Below are positions 1-6,587 of a DNA stretch of 52,889 nt, piece by piece; position 1 is the first letter of the stretch; each line of letters begins with the position of its first letter. The notes beneath the pieces were generated by a model that ran no database searches, had not been told where the DNA came from, and saw only the letters and a list, made by a program, of their open reading frames with translations. This stretch comes from Desulfoscipio geothermicus (GTDB taxonomy: Bacteria > Bacillota > Desulfotomaculia > Desulfotomaculales > Desulfallaceae), in assembly GCA_016841905.1 (NCBI GenBank), contig JAENYF010000022.1, positions 1-52,889 of the forward strand, written 5' to 3'. The translations under genes and the position numbers were made by a program.

Positions 1-583
1 AGATCGCAAATGTTTCCCAATAGGTAGCCTCTTGCATTTTTCCGATTAATACAATAGAACCGTTATTCAGTGAAGGACCGATAAAAAATGATAATAGTGA
101 AAGGATCACGGCAAAAAGAATAATGTATTGAACCTTAAAAGCCAGCCCGGCGCTTAACATAGCAATAATCGCCAGAAATAGCCAGGTTATCAGGCAAACC
201 AACAGTATATTTTGTTCCGGGAAAAAGTAATGCCAAAGCTCTGCAAAGCCTATAATATAAAAAGCAACAGAAAATGCCTGGGAAATATAAAGGGGAATGC
301 CGATAGCCCCCCCTGTTTCCAATCCCAGGGAACGAGAGATAATAGAGTATGCCCCACCGGCCCCTATTTCCGTATTTGATACCATTGAGGCAACCGACAA
401 ACCCGTTGAAATGGTGATTGCATGCGATAATATGATAATGGTCAAAGCTCCGATAAAACCTACATTTCCTACAACCCATCCCAAACGCAGATAAAGTATG
501 ACCCCTAATATTGTCAAAACAGTTGGAGTGAACACTCCTTCAAATGTTCCCAGGCCTTTCTTGGCAGAAACTTGCTTATTCAT
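1..583 (-). CDS. SLC12-like cation-chloride cotransporter / amino acid permease, N-terminal part
   Basis: The gene starts at the ATG at 583 and runs off the left edge, so about 194 N-terminal residues are visible. The protein begins with an FEGVFTPTVLTILGVILYLR stretch, followed by a GWVVG motif, a hydrophobic helix ending in SHAITIS and an EIGAGGAYSIISRSLG loop before GIPLYISQAFSVAFYIIGFAE. In the APC superfamily this order (GVF..I.GVILFLR, GGAYY.ISRSLG, VGFAE) is typical of the SLC12 cation-chloride cotransporter branch rather than ordinary amino acid permeases. Several membrane helices are evident. An AAAGGGG ribosome site precedes the ATG. The transported ions cannot be read from this fragment. 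No gene is visible just upstream, so it probably has its own promoter in the following gap. Confidence 0.8.
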   Translation of the reverse strand, partial: MNKQVSAKKGLGTFEGVFTPTVLTILGVILYLRLGWVVGNVGFIGALTIIILSHAITISTGLSVASMVSNTEIGAGGAYSIISRSLGLETGGAIGIPLYISQAFSVAFYIIGFAELWHYFFPEQNILLVCLITWLFLAIIAMLSAGLAFKVQYIILFAVILSLLSFFIGPSLNNGSIVLIGKMQEATYWETFAI

Positions 584-925
584 AAATTGCCCCTTTATTA
601 CAGTGTTTTCGACATAAAATTTCGATAAATTATAAAATATCCCTGCATGCATTTTTAACTCAATAATTCAAATACTCCTATGATTAAAAGAGTTTCTAGC
701 ATCCAAAACGGGGTCATGAAAAAATGCTCGCTTCCAATCTCTTGGTTAGATAGAAGATGTAATACGATCAACGTAATACATGATCATTTTGTCTATTTTT
801 TTATCTATAAACCCTCGTGTAGTACACCGTTTTTTGCTAATTCTAAAAAATCCATTTTGAAATTCCTCCGCTCTTAAAAAGTTATCGTTTTTTTGAGTTT
901 AGCTTTTGAGGATAATGACCGAATA

Positions 926-1048
926 ATGATGGCTTATTCTATTGTTGCAACACTTTTAGGATATAACCTTTTCTCCTTTTTATTTATTTTCTTACTTTGT
1001 GGATTGATCTTGATAATTTTCTATACAGGCTGGAAATATTTAGATTAG
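926..1048 (+). CDS. possible 40-residue single-helix membrane peptide, or remnant
   Basis: I do not recognise this. It lies in the 776-base AT-rich gap between the transporter start at 583 and the gene at 1360. A short frame starting with two ATG codons encodes a mostly hydrophobic peptide (helix about residues 15-34) ending in YTGWKYLD. A weak TTGAGGAT site lies about 12 bases upstream. Moving into the next frame at about 1039 continues the hydrophobic character to a TAA at 1138, ending in WFIIRKKY. A two-helix protein of about 70 residues broken by one frameshift is therefore possible. The rest of the gap shows no other convincing gene. Confidence 0.2.
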   Translation: MMAYSIVATLLGYNLFSFLFIFLLCGLILIIFYTGWKYLD

Positions 1049-1257
1049 CATTATTAAGAATTTCTATTACAACGTTGATGTCTTTAACGGTATTGGCTGG
1101 TTTGTTTTACTGGTTCATTATCCGTAAAAAATACTAATGCTACAATTTTCTTGTTAAACAAAGAAGTGGTATTAGTAAAGAATACTACACAATATTTAGC
1201 TTCTGCAACGCAAGAAGATATTTGATTCTCAAGCTTAAAACCATCCCCTTGTGTTTT

Positions 1258-1270
1258 GTGATAATATCAC
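1258..1270. promoter_or_regulatory. perfect palindrome, putative Crp/Fnr-family operator
   Basis: GTGATAATATCAC is a perfect palindrome with six-base arms around one base. Its half sites resemble those of Crp (TGTGA) and Fnr (TTGAT/ATCAA). It lies 89 bases before the NapH-like gene at 1360, and a Crp/Fnr regulator is encoded next door on the other strand. A second imperfect repeat, TTGACAGTTATTCAA, lies at 1308-1322. Regulation by the neighbouring Crp/Fnr protein is inference. Confidence 0.45.
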
Positions 1271-1307
1271 TGAGTAATTTTAATGGGCCGTATATATTAA
1301 TTAAAGA

Positions 1308-1337
1308 TTGACAGTTATTCAACCAACTAAATAAAAA
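1308..1337 (+). promoter_or_regulatory. possible sigma-A promoter for the NapH-like gene
   Basis: TTGACA at 1308-1313 is followed by an AT-rich stretch with a weak -10 (TAAAAA at 1332-1337, spacer 18). The -35 is perfect but the -10 is poor, as expected for a promoter that needs an activator. A strong GAGGAGG ribosome site follows at 1345-1351. Confidence 0.35.
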
Positions 1338-1359
1338 ATTGCTTGAGGAGGCATAAGCA

Positions 1360-2043
1360 ATGAAAGTTCACGAAAATATGCTGCGCAGGGTTAATCTACA
1401 GGCCTATACCTGGGTCGTTCTACCACTGGTGGCCATAGGCGGCTGGTTTTATCCCCTTTTAGGGTTCCTGCTCTTAGGCTGTATGTTGGGCGCAGTGGGC
1501 GTTTCCTTTTTCCGCGGCCGCAATTGGTGCGACTGGATGTGCCCCCGGGGTGCCTTTCTAGACCTGTTCCTGGGACCGATCAGCAGGAAAATTACCATTC
1601 CTTCTTTCTTTAAGCAAGCGGCGGTAAGAATCTTTATGCTGCTGCTGATCTTTACAGTGTTAGGGGTGCAGTTTTACTTGGCCTGGGGTGACCTGCAGGC
1701 TATGGGGTTGGCTCTGGTCAGGGTGCTAACCGTTACCACAGTGGCAGGCATATTGCTGGGTTGGAGCATCCATCCCCGCACCTGGTGCCACATCTGCCCA
1801 ATGGGCACAGTTGCCCACTGGATCGCCCGGCGTCAAAAAACCCTGCAGACCGGCAGCAGCTGTATATCCTGCGGAATTTGCGCTAAAGTCTGTCCGATGC
1901 AGTTGAACCCGAATGAATTAGATAAGGAAAATTCTGATGAGTACAGCGATTGCCTGAGGTGCAACTCCTGCGTAAACAGTTGTCCCCAAAAAGCCTTATC
2001 ATTTGAGGGCAGAGCAGCAGTTAATCGCCAAAAAGCAGCCTGA
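1360..2043 (+). CDS. NapH-like membrane polyferredoxin (4Fe-4S protein)
   Basis: A 227-residue integral membrane iron-sulfur protein. Hydrophobic segments at about residues 17-50, 88-107 and 118-135 suggest four helices. Two membrane-edge cysteine motifs, WCDWMCPRG (Cys57, Cys61) and WCHICPMG (Cys143, Cys146), are characteristic of the NapH/NosR/CcoG family. Two classical 4Fe-4S clusters follow in the C-terminal domain (Cys168/171/174/178 and Cys198/201/204/208). Family members pass electrons from the quinone pool or ferredoxin to redox enzymes across the membrane. No partner reductase is present here, so the acceptor is unknown. It is the only plus-strand gene in this part and faces the Crp/Fnr regulator tail to tail, 36 bases apart. 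The start is the first ATG, with GAGGAGG eight bases upstream. Confidence 0.85.
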   Translation: MKVHENMLRRVNLQAYTWVVLPLVAIGGWFYPLLGFLLLGCMLGAVGVSFFRGRNWCDWMCPRGAFLDLFLGPISRKITIPSFFKQAAVRIFMLLLIFTVLGVQFYLAWGDLQAMGLALVRVLTVTTVAGILLGWSIHPRTWCHICPMGTVAHWIARRQKTLQTGSSCISCGICAKVCPMQLNPNELDKENSDEYSDCLRCNSCVNSCPQKALSFEGRAAVNRQKAA

Positions 2044-2079
2044 TTAAACATTGCCCGGAGCAAATCAGGTATTTAACAC

Positions 2080-2760
2080 TTACCGGCCGATCTCTTTAAG
2101 CTTGGGCAGATCCACGATGTGGATCTGCCCACGGGATAGTTGTATGATGCCGTCGTTCTCAAGATATTTTAGGATGCGGCTAATTACTTCCCGTGCGGTC
2201 CCGAGGTTTTTGGCAATGGTTTCGTGGGTCATGGTCAGGGTATCGGAGGTTTCTAAAACCGACTGTTCCAACAAAAAAACAGCTATCCGCTGCCGCATAT
2301 TTTTAGAAACTATTTGCTCCATAACCCACATAACCTCAGAAAAACGCTCTGCAACAAGTTCCATCGCAAATTGCTTGGCATAAATGTCTCTTACGGTTAA
2401 ATTGCCCCAAAAAACCGCCGGAATTAAAAAAAGCAGGCTGTCCTTTTCCGCCTCAAGAATCACAGTAAAGGTTATGTTCTTGAGTACGCAGGAGGCAGAA
2501 AGAATACAAATATCATTGTCAAGCAAGCGGTAAAGCGTAATTTCCTTACCATCTTCCGTTTCAAAATAGGCCCTTAGCTGACCGCTTTTAACGATAACCA
2601 GACCGTTGCATTCCGTATCCCGGCGGCTATGTATAGTCTCTCCCTGCTGATAGGCGGATTTTAAAACCGCGTCAAGAACCCTGCGCTTATCATCCAGGTC
2701 CAGTTTCACTAAAAAAGGCAAATGCTCTTGCAAGTATAAAATATCGCCATGATCAATCAC
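2080..2760 (-). CDS. Crp/Fnr family transcriptional regulator
   Basis: A 226-residue regulator with the normal two-domain layout. The N-terminal cyclic-nucleotide-binding-like beta barrel spans about residues 15-125, the dimerisation helix about 128-155, and the winged helix-turn-helix about 160-215 (THETIAKNLGTAREVISRIL, then LENDGII). Only three cysteines (51, 85, 91) are present and there is no N-terminal Fnr-type cysteine cluster, so an Fnr 4Fe-4S sensor is unlikely. The ILSASC segment around Cys91 is suggestive of a redox or heme ligand, but that is inference. The start is GTG at 2760, with GGAGGTC seven bases upstream. It lies 91 bases after trpF on the same strand and converges with the NapH-like gene, its most likely target. 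Confidence 0.88.
   Translation of the reverse strand: MIDHGDILYLQEHLPFLVKLDLDDKRRVLDAVLKSAYQQGETIHSRRDTECNGLVIVKSGQLRAYFETEDGKEITLYRLLDNDICILSASCVLKNITFTVILEAEKDSLLFLIPAVFWGNLTVRDIYAKQFAMELVAERFSEVMWVMEQIVSKNMRQRIAVFLLEQSVLETSDTLTMTHETIAKNLGTAREVISRILKYLENDGIIQLSRGQIHIVDLPKLKEIGR
2104..2130. repeat. 12-bp perfect inverted repeat inside the 3' end of the crp-like gene
   Basis: GGGCAGATCCAC at 2104-2115 and its exact complement at 2119-2130 enclose only three bases. The hairpin lies in the coding sequence for the Gln-Ile-His-Ile-Val-Asp-Leu-Pro segment of the regulator, 60 bases after the stop of the convergent NapH-like gene. No T-tract follows on either strand, so it is not a normal intrinsic terminator. 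It could protect either mRNA 3' end or block convergent transcription. Confidence 0.6.
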
Positions 2761-2851
2761 CTGGTAAGACCTCCAAAAAATTTCCCAACCATGTTCCTAT
2801 GATAACACCGATATCGATAAAAAGATAAGTATTATGATGTTTATGGGTTAC

Positions 2852-3526
2852 TCATACCGCTTGAATACTCTGCATAAATCGCTCAATTTTCTCCGGGTCC
2901 TTTTCCCCCGGTTTATTTTCAACCCCTGTCAGGACATCCACTGCAAAGGGGTGTACCTTGTGAATTATTGGCAGGGTATTAGTTGGATTTAGGCCACCTG
3001 CCAGGATAGCCGGCAAAGAGCTCTCTTGTTGGATGGTTTTAAATGTTGCCAAATCAACCCTAACTCCTGTTCCACCAGGCATTGAGTTGGTATAGGAATC
3101 CACGAGTATAGCCGCTATCCCGGTTTTAGCAAGTGCCCGTGCAGCCGTGGCAGGATCGGAGATTTCGAAATCACACTGCCCGTTACTATCTATCCGCAAA
3201 GCCTTGATTGTTTTAATCCCCCGTATTTTTAACCGGCGGGCTAATTCCTTAATCTCTGCCAACGTTTCTTGATAATGAAGCTGAACAACATTAGGATTAG
3301 TTTTATTTACCAACGTCATAACTTTTTTGGAGGAACCACCTGTGACGATGCAGGTACCAACAAACGGAGGAACCTGCCCAATGAGCTCCCTGGCTTTTGC
3401 CGGAGTCAAGTTCCATGGAACCGGAATAGGGTAATCTACGACAAAGCCGAGCATATGCACGCCGGCGCGCACACACAGATTGATATCCCGGCGGTTCATT
3501 AAGCCACATATTTTAACACGTGTCAA
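2852..3526 (-). CDS. trpF: phosphoribosylanthranilate isomerase
   Basis: Catalyses the Amadori rearrangement of N-(5'-phosphoribosyl)anthranilate in tryptophan synthesis. The 224-residue TIM-barrel protein has the catalytic Cys7 in KICGLMN and the catalytic Asp143 in LVDSYTN. The phosphate-binding region follows (GGTGVRVD, LAGGLNP, VDVLTGVE). The start is TTG at 3526. Its ribosome site GGGAGG overlaps the stop codon of trpC, leaving only five bases between the genes, so translation is almost certainly coupled. It is the last gene of the T-box controlled trpDCF unit; trpE, trpG, trpB and trpA are not in the window. No obvious terminator separates it from the crp-like gene downstream. Confidence 0.93.
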   Translation of the reverse strand: MTRVKICGLMNRRDINLCVRAGVHMLGFVVDYPIPVPWNLTPAKARELIGQVPPFVGTCIVTGGSSKKVMTLVNKTNPNVVQLHYQETLAEIKELARRLKIRGIKTIKALRIDSNGQCDFEISDPATAARALAKTGIAAILVDSYTNSMPGGTGVRVDLATFKTIQQESSLPAILAGGLNPTNTLPIIHKVHPFAVDVLTGVENKPGEKDPEKIERFMQSIQAV

Positions 3527-3531
3527 TAGCT

Positions 3532-4233
3532 TTACCTCCCGGCTTCGCTGAGCATCTTATAGAATGCCGGCGGATTCTGAGCCCGGAGTATGGCAGTTCC
3601 AACCAAGACCGCCTGAGCTCCTGCTGCAGTGGCACGTAACACGTCATCAGGGGACGCAATCGAGCTCTCGCTTATTAATAAAGCCCCAGGGCGGACTAAA
3701 CCGGCTAGCTTTTCGGTGGTATTAACGTTTCCGCCATCCATTTCCCATTCCATGATGTTCCGATTATTAATGCCGAGAAAGGTTACCATTAACTCGTTTG
3801 CAACAATAATCTCCGCCTCGGTGTGCGTTTCGACGAGGGGTTCTAGTCCAAGTGCCCAAGCCTCATCAATAAGTTCGCACAGTTGTTCTATCCCTAGCTG
3901 AGCCGCAATCAACAGTACCCCACTGGCTCCTATCTCCGCACTCTCATGTAATTGTTCGCGAGTAGTAATAAAATCCTTACGCAAAATTGGCAGCGAGGTA
4001 GACCGTGCAATCTGTCGCAGCAATTCCGGTGAGCCCCCAAAATAGTCTGCTTCGGTTACCACCGAAAGAACCGGGGCACCAGCCGCTGCCAGGCTTTTTG
4101 CCAGCGCTATGGGATCTCTGCCCATTAGCAGGTCGCCTTCCTCCGGGGACTTACACTTAATGTCCGGAATAACCGGTATCTTACCCAGACGGTGCCGGGT
4201 CCACAGCGCTGTAGTACATTTCGTGCATTCCAT
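3532..4233 (-). CDS. trpC: indole-3-glycerol phosphate synthase, N-terminally short
   Basis: Closes the indole ring from carboxyphenylaminodeoxyribulose phosphate. Catalytic landmarks are the IPDIKCKSP phosphate/lysine motif, LRKDF, LVETHTEAE, GINNRNI and ISESSI, in the order of the TrpC barrel. At 233 residues it is shorter than the usual 255-270 and lacks most of the N-terminal helical cap, starting MECTKC with a CxxC. The position of the usual catalytic Glu in the LECKxASPSKG motif appears to be Asp here. The ATG at 4233 follows the trpD stop by one base; an in-frame upstream ATG at 4266 would overlap trpD. It is coupled to trpD and trpF. Confidence 0.88.
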   Translation of the reverse strand: MECTKCTTALWTRHRLGKIPVIPDIKCKSPEEGDLLMGRDPIALAKSLAAAGAPVLSVVTEADYFGGSPELLRQIARSTSLPILRKDFITTREQLHESAEIGASGVLLIAAQLGIEQLCELIDEAWALGLEPLVETHTEAEIIVANELMVTFLGINNRNIMEWEMDGGNVNTTEKLAGLVRPGALLISESSIASPDDVLRATAAGAQAVLVGTAILRAQNPPAFYKMLSEAGR

Positions 4234-4234
4234 T

Positions 4235-5266
4235 TCAAACCACCGTTTTATAGTCATGCGAGGCAACTATAAGCTGTTCCAGTTTGTTTTGTGCCGCTCC
4301 ACTGTCAATAATCTCCGCGGCATATTTTATGCCGTCTGCAAAAGAATCTGCCTTATCACCTATCATCAAGGCTCCGGCAGCATTCAATATAACTGCCTGG
4401 CGACGCGGGCCTTTGTCCTTGCCGGAGAAAACATCCCGGATCATGGCAGCATTTTCTTCCGGAGTTCCTGTTGCTATTTCTGCAAGGGTACAACGAGACA
4501 AGCCAAAATCCTCAGGAGCGATTTCGTATCTGCTGAAGGACCCATTTTTTAGTTCAATAATTTTGGTTTTGCCCAAGAGGGAAATTTCATCTAAGCCGTC
4601 CTCTCCATGAACAAAGAGTGCCCTCGTATAACCTAAAGATGCGGCAACCTGGGAAACTATATCCAACAGCTCCGGCTTATAGACACCTAAAACGTGTTTA
4701 GTCGCCTTGGAAGGATTAATCAGTGGTCCAATAATCGTATAAAAGATGGTCTTGATACCGAGATCCTTTTCCGGCGGCAGCACTTTACCCATAACCGGAT
4801 GAAAGAGAGGTGCATAAAGAAAGGCAATGCCTATGTCTTCAATAAGCCTCTCGACGCCATTAGGACTTTGATTAATTTCTACATCCAGAGCTTCCAAAAC
4901 ATCAGCGCTGCCGGAAAGACTGGCTATTGATCTGCTGCCGTGTTTGGCTACCGGAATACCTGCTGCTGCAGCTACAAAAGCAACCGAAGTTGAGATATTA
5001 AACGTGCTTAAGCCTCCACCGGTACCGCAGGTATCCATAAGCTCATCATTTACCTTCGGGTCAATTTTATTACATATGTCACGCATTGCCCGGGCAATTG
5101 CCGTGATTTCCGTTAATGTCGGACCTTTCATCAGGAAGGCTACCTGAAAACCGGCAATCTGAACATCACTCAGTTCGTCATTTTTAATGGCTACAATCAG
5201 GTTGTAAGCCTCTTCTGCGGTTAAATCTTCTTTTGTGGTCAATTTTTGTAAAATGTTTTTAATCAT
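4235..5266 (-). CDS. trpD: anthranilate phosphoribosyltransferase
   Basis: Transfers phosphoribose from PRPP to anthranilate. At 343 residues it has the normal length for the family. The helical N-terminal domain covers about residues 1-70. The PRPP/Mg loop DTCGTGGG follows at residues 79-85, then NISTSVAFVAAAAG, and KHGSRS at 108-113 where most homologues have KHGNRS. The GSADVLEALDVEI helix is typical. It is the first gene of trpDCF and is preceded by a T-box leader. The start ATG at 5266 has a GAGGTGAG site (about 5273-5280) just upstream. Confidence 0.95.
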   Translation of the reverse strand: MIKNILQKLTTKEDLTAEEAYNLIVAIKNDELSDVQIAGFQVAFLMKGPTLTEITAIARAMRDICNKIDPKVNDELMDTCGTGGGLSTFNISTSVAFVAAAAGIPVAKHGSRSIASLSGSADVLEALDVEINQSPNGVERLIEDIGIAFLYAPLFHPVMGKVLPPEKDLGIKTIFYTIIGPLINPSKATKHVLGVYKPELLDIVSQVAASLGYTRALFVHGEDGLDEISLLGKTKIIELKNGSFSRYEIAPEDFGLSRCTLAEIATGTPEENAAMIRDVFSGKDKGPRRQAVILNAAGALMIGDKADSFADGIKYAAEIIDSGAAQNKLEQLIVASHDYKTVV

Positions 5267-5375
5267 GCTAAACTCACCTCAGTTCATTATTTGATATTTT
5301 TATAAAATTTGAATGTTTTTTCCATCATGGATACAAAGTGACCGTTCGCCATGTTATTGGTACCCGCGGGCTGTG

Positions 5376-5420
5376 TAAAAAGCAAAAAAGCTTTTGCCCC
5401 TAATCAAAGGGGCAAAAGCT
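5376..5420 (-). terminator. T-box attenuator terminator upstream of trpD
   Basis: On the minus strand a 12-bp perfect stem (arms 5389-5400 and 5409-5420, AGCTTTTGCCCC and complement) with an eight-base loop is followed by six Ts and, after GC, five more. It sits just after the conserved T-box sequence, where the terminator/antiterminator switch belongs, and about 110 bases before trpD. Confidence 0.93.
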
Positions 5421-5660
5421 GTAAGCTTCTGCGGTACCACCCAAATTGACGATAAATCGTCCACTCATTTTGCATACCATCATATGCACCCCACTGATAA
5501 CGGTCAGGGTTCCCGTCGGCGCCTAATCTCTTTCGATTTCGGGCCGCCCTCGCAAGTCCATTCGGAATCATCACTGTAACCGCATTCTCACCAGTCGGCG
5601 GCTCTCTGAGTACAGCCAATCATTCTTACTTCTCTTGTTCATCGGTTTATATTTTATTAC
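5376..5660 (-). promoter_or_regulatory. tryptophan-specific T-box riboswitch leader
   Basis: The minus strand carries the invariant T-box core GGGTGGTACCGC (5431-5442), whose UGGN bulge pairs with the uncharged tRNA acceptor end. The attenuator follows directly. Upstream is a Stem I region with AGAGAG-type sequence. A candidate specifier loop reads GAA-TGG-A, with the Trp codon TGG at 5558-5560. Uncharged tRNA-Trp should stabilise the antiterminator and allow trpDCF transcription. The specifier assignment rests on position and on the operon it controls; I did not fold the RNA. Confidence 0.92.
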
Positions 5661-5669
5661 TACGCAAAA

Positions 5670-5698
5670 ATTCTAGCATTAAAGTTTATTCGCGTCAA
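5670..5698 (-). promoter_or_regulatory. promoter of the trpDCF operon
   Basis: On the minus strand TTGACG (5693-5698) and TAGAAT (5670-5675) are separated by exactly 17 bases, and transcription would start just before the T-box leader. It is a near-consensus housekeeping promoter. Confidence 0.8.
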
Positions 5699-5888
5699 TC
5701 ACTTTAAGAACGAAATTACACAAATAATACTTATTATCTTGTAGAACATTCACCAGTGTACCACTACCGTCATTCGAGGTTGCATATTTACCCTTATTGT
5801 CATTTTTGCAATGAGGATTACCGTAGATTTTAGCTGGCTAATTCCCGAAACTTTGTTTAAAATGAAAAAAAGCGGGAGGAATGCAGCC

Positions 5889-6587
5889 ATGCGTAAGGAT
5901 ATATATATTGCAGATGACGAACAAAACATACGTGATGTGATAAAATCTTTTCTGGAAAGTGAAGGGTACCGCGTCACCGCTTTTGAAAACGGTGATAAGC
6001 TTCTTGCTTCTTTTAAAGAAGATCCATGTGATCTTGTAATCCTTGACGTTATGATGCCGGGATCCAACGGTTTTACCATATGTTCGGAATTGCGCGAGAT
6101 TAGCACGGTGCCCATAATCATGCTTACAGCACGTGATAGCGACATAGATTACGCCACCGGGATAAATCTCGGCAGTGATGATTATTTTACCAAGCCCTTT
6201 TCCGCCCTGTCTCTGGTCATGCGGGTTAAGGCGATATTCCGCAGGATAGAATTTGATAAAGGTCAAGACAATTCTTTTCCGCGCGTTCTTGCATATGCCG
6301 ACATACAAGTCAACTTGAATTACAAGACCGCGGTGCTTGGAGGCGCTCCTTTAGAGCTTACGCCGAACGAGTACAGTCTCTTATGCTACCTCATCGAAAA
6401 CAAAGACAGGGCTATACCAAGGGACGAGCTGCTCAGTAAAATATGGGGATACAACAGCGAAGTGGAGACCCGAGCGGCGGATGACACCGTGAGAAGGCTG
6501 CGCAAGAAACTGTCGGGCAGTAGGACGGTGGTCGACACGGTATGGGGCTTCGGCTTTCGTCTCAAGGAGCGTGAAGCCGGTGAGTAA
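5889..6587 (+). CDS. OmpR/PhoB-type response regulator
   Basis: A 232-residue two-component regulator. The receiver domain spans about residues 1-115, with the acidic pair Asp9-Asp10, phospho-acceptor Asp53 in ILDVMMPG, and Lys in YFTKPFSA. The winged-helix DNA-binding domain (about 130-230) has LTPNEYSLLCYL, the RDELLSKIWGY recognition region and VDTVWGFGFRL at the end. The ATG at 5889 is chosen because GGGAGG lies nine bases upstream; earlier in-frame starts have no site. The gene overlaps the histidine kinase by eight bases and reads away from the trp leader. The signal sensed is unknown. Confidence 0.93.
   Translation: MRKDIYIADDEQNIRDVIKSFLESEGYRVTAFENGDKLLASFKEDPCDLVILDVMMPGSNGFTICSELREISTVPIIMLTARDSDIDYATGINLGSDDYFTKPFSALSLVMRVKAIFRRIEFDKGQDNSFPRVLAYADIQVNLNYKTAVLGGAPLELTPNEYSLLCYLIENKDRAIPRDELLSKIWGYNSEVETRAADDTVRRLRKKLSGSRTVVDTVWGFGFRLKEREAGE

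Noticed and set aside
297..494. Plus-strand frame inside the SLC12-like gene
   Set aside because: Antisense shadow of a well supported coding frame.
680..877. 65-residue plus-strand frame in the gap after the transporter
   Set aside because: No ribosome site, odd composition and no recognisable motif.
1308..1322. TTGACAGTTATTCAA as an Fnr box
   Set aside because: The spacing between TTGA and TCAA is seven rather than six bases and it overlaps the -35; kept only as a side note.
5404..5619. Open frame on the minus strand upstream of trpD
   Set aside because: It coincides with the T-box RNA and has no ribosome site.
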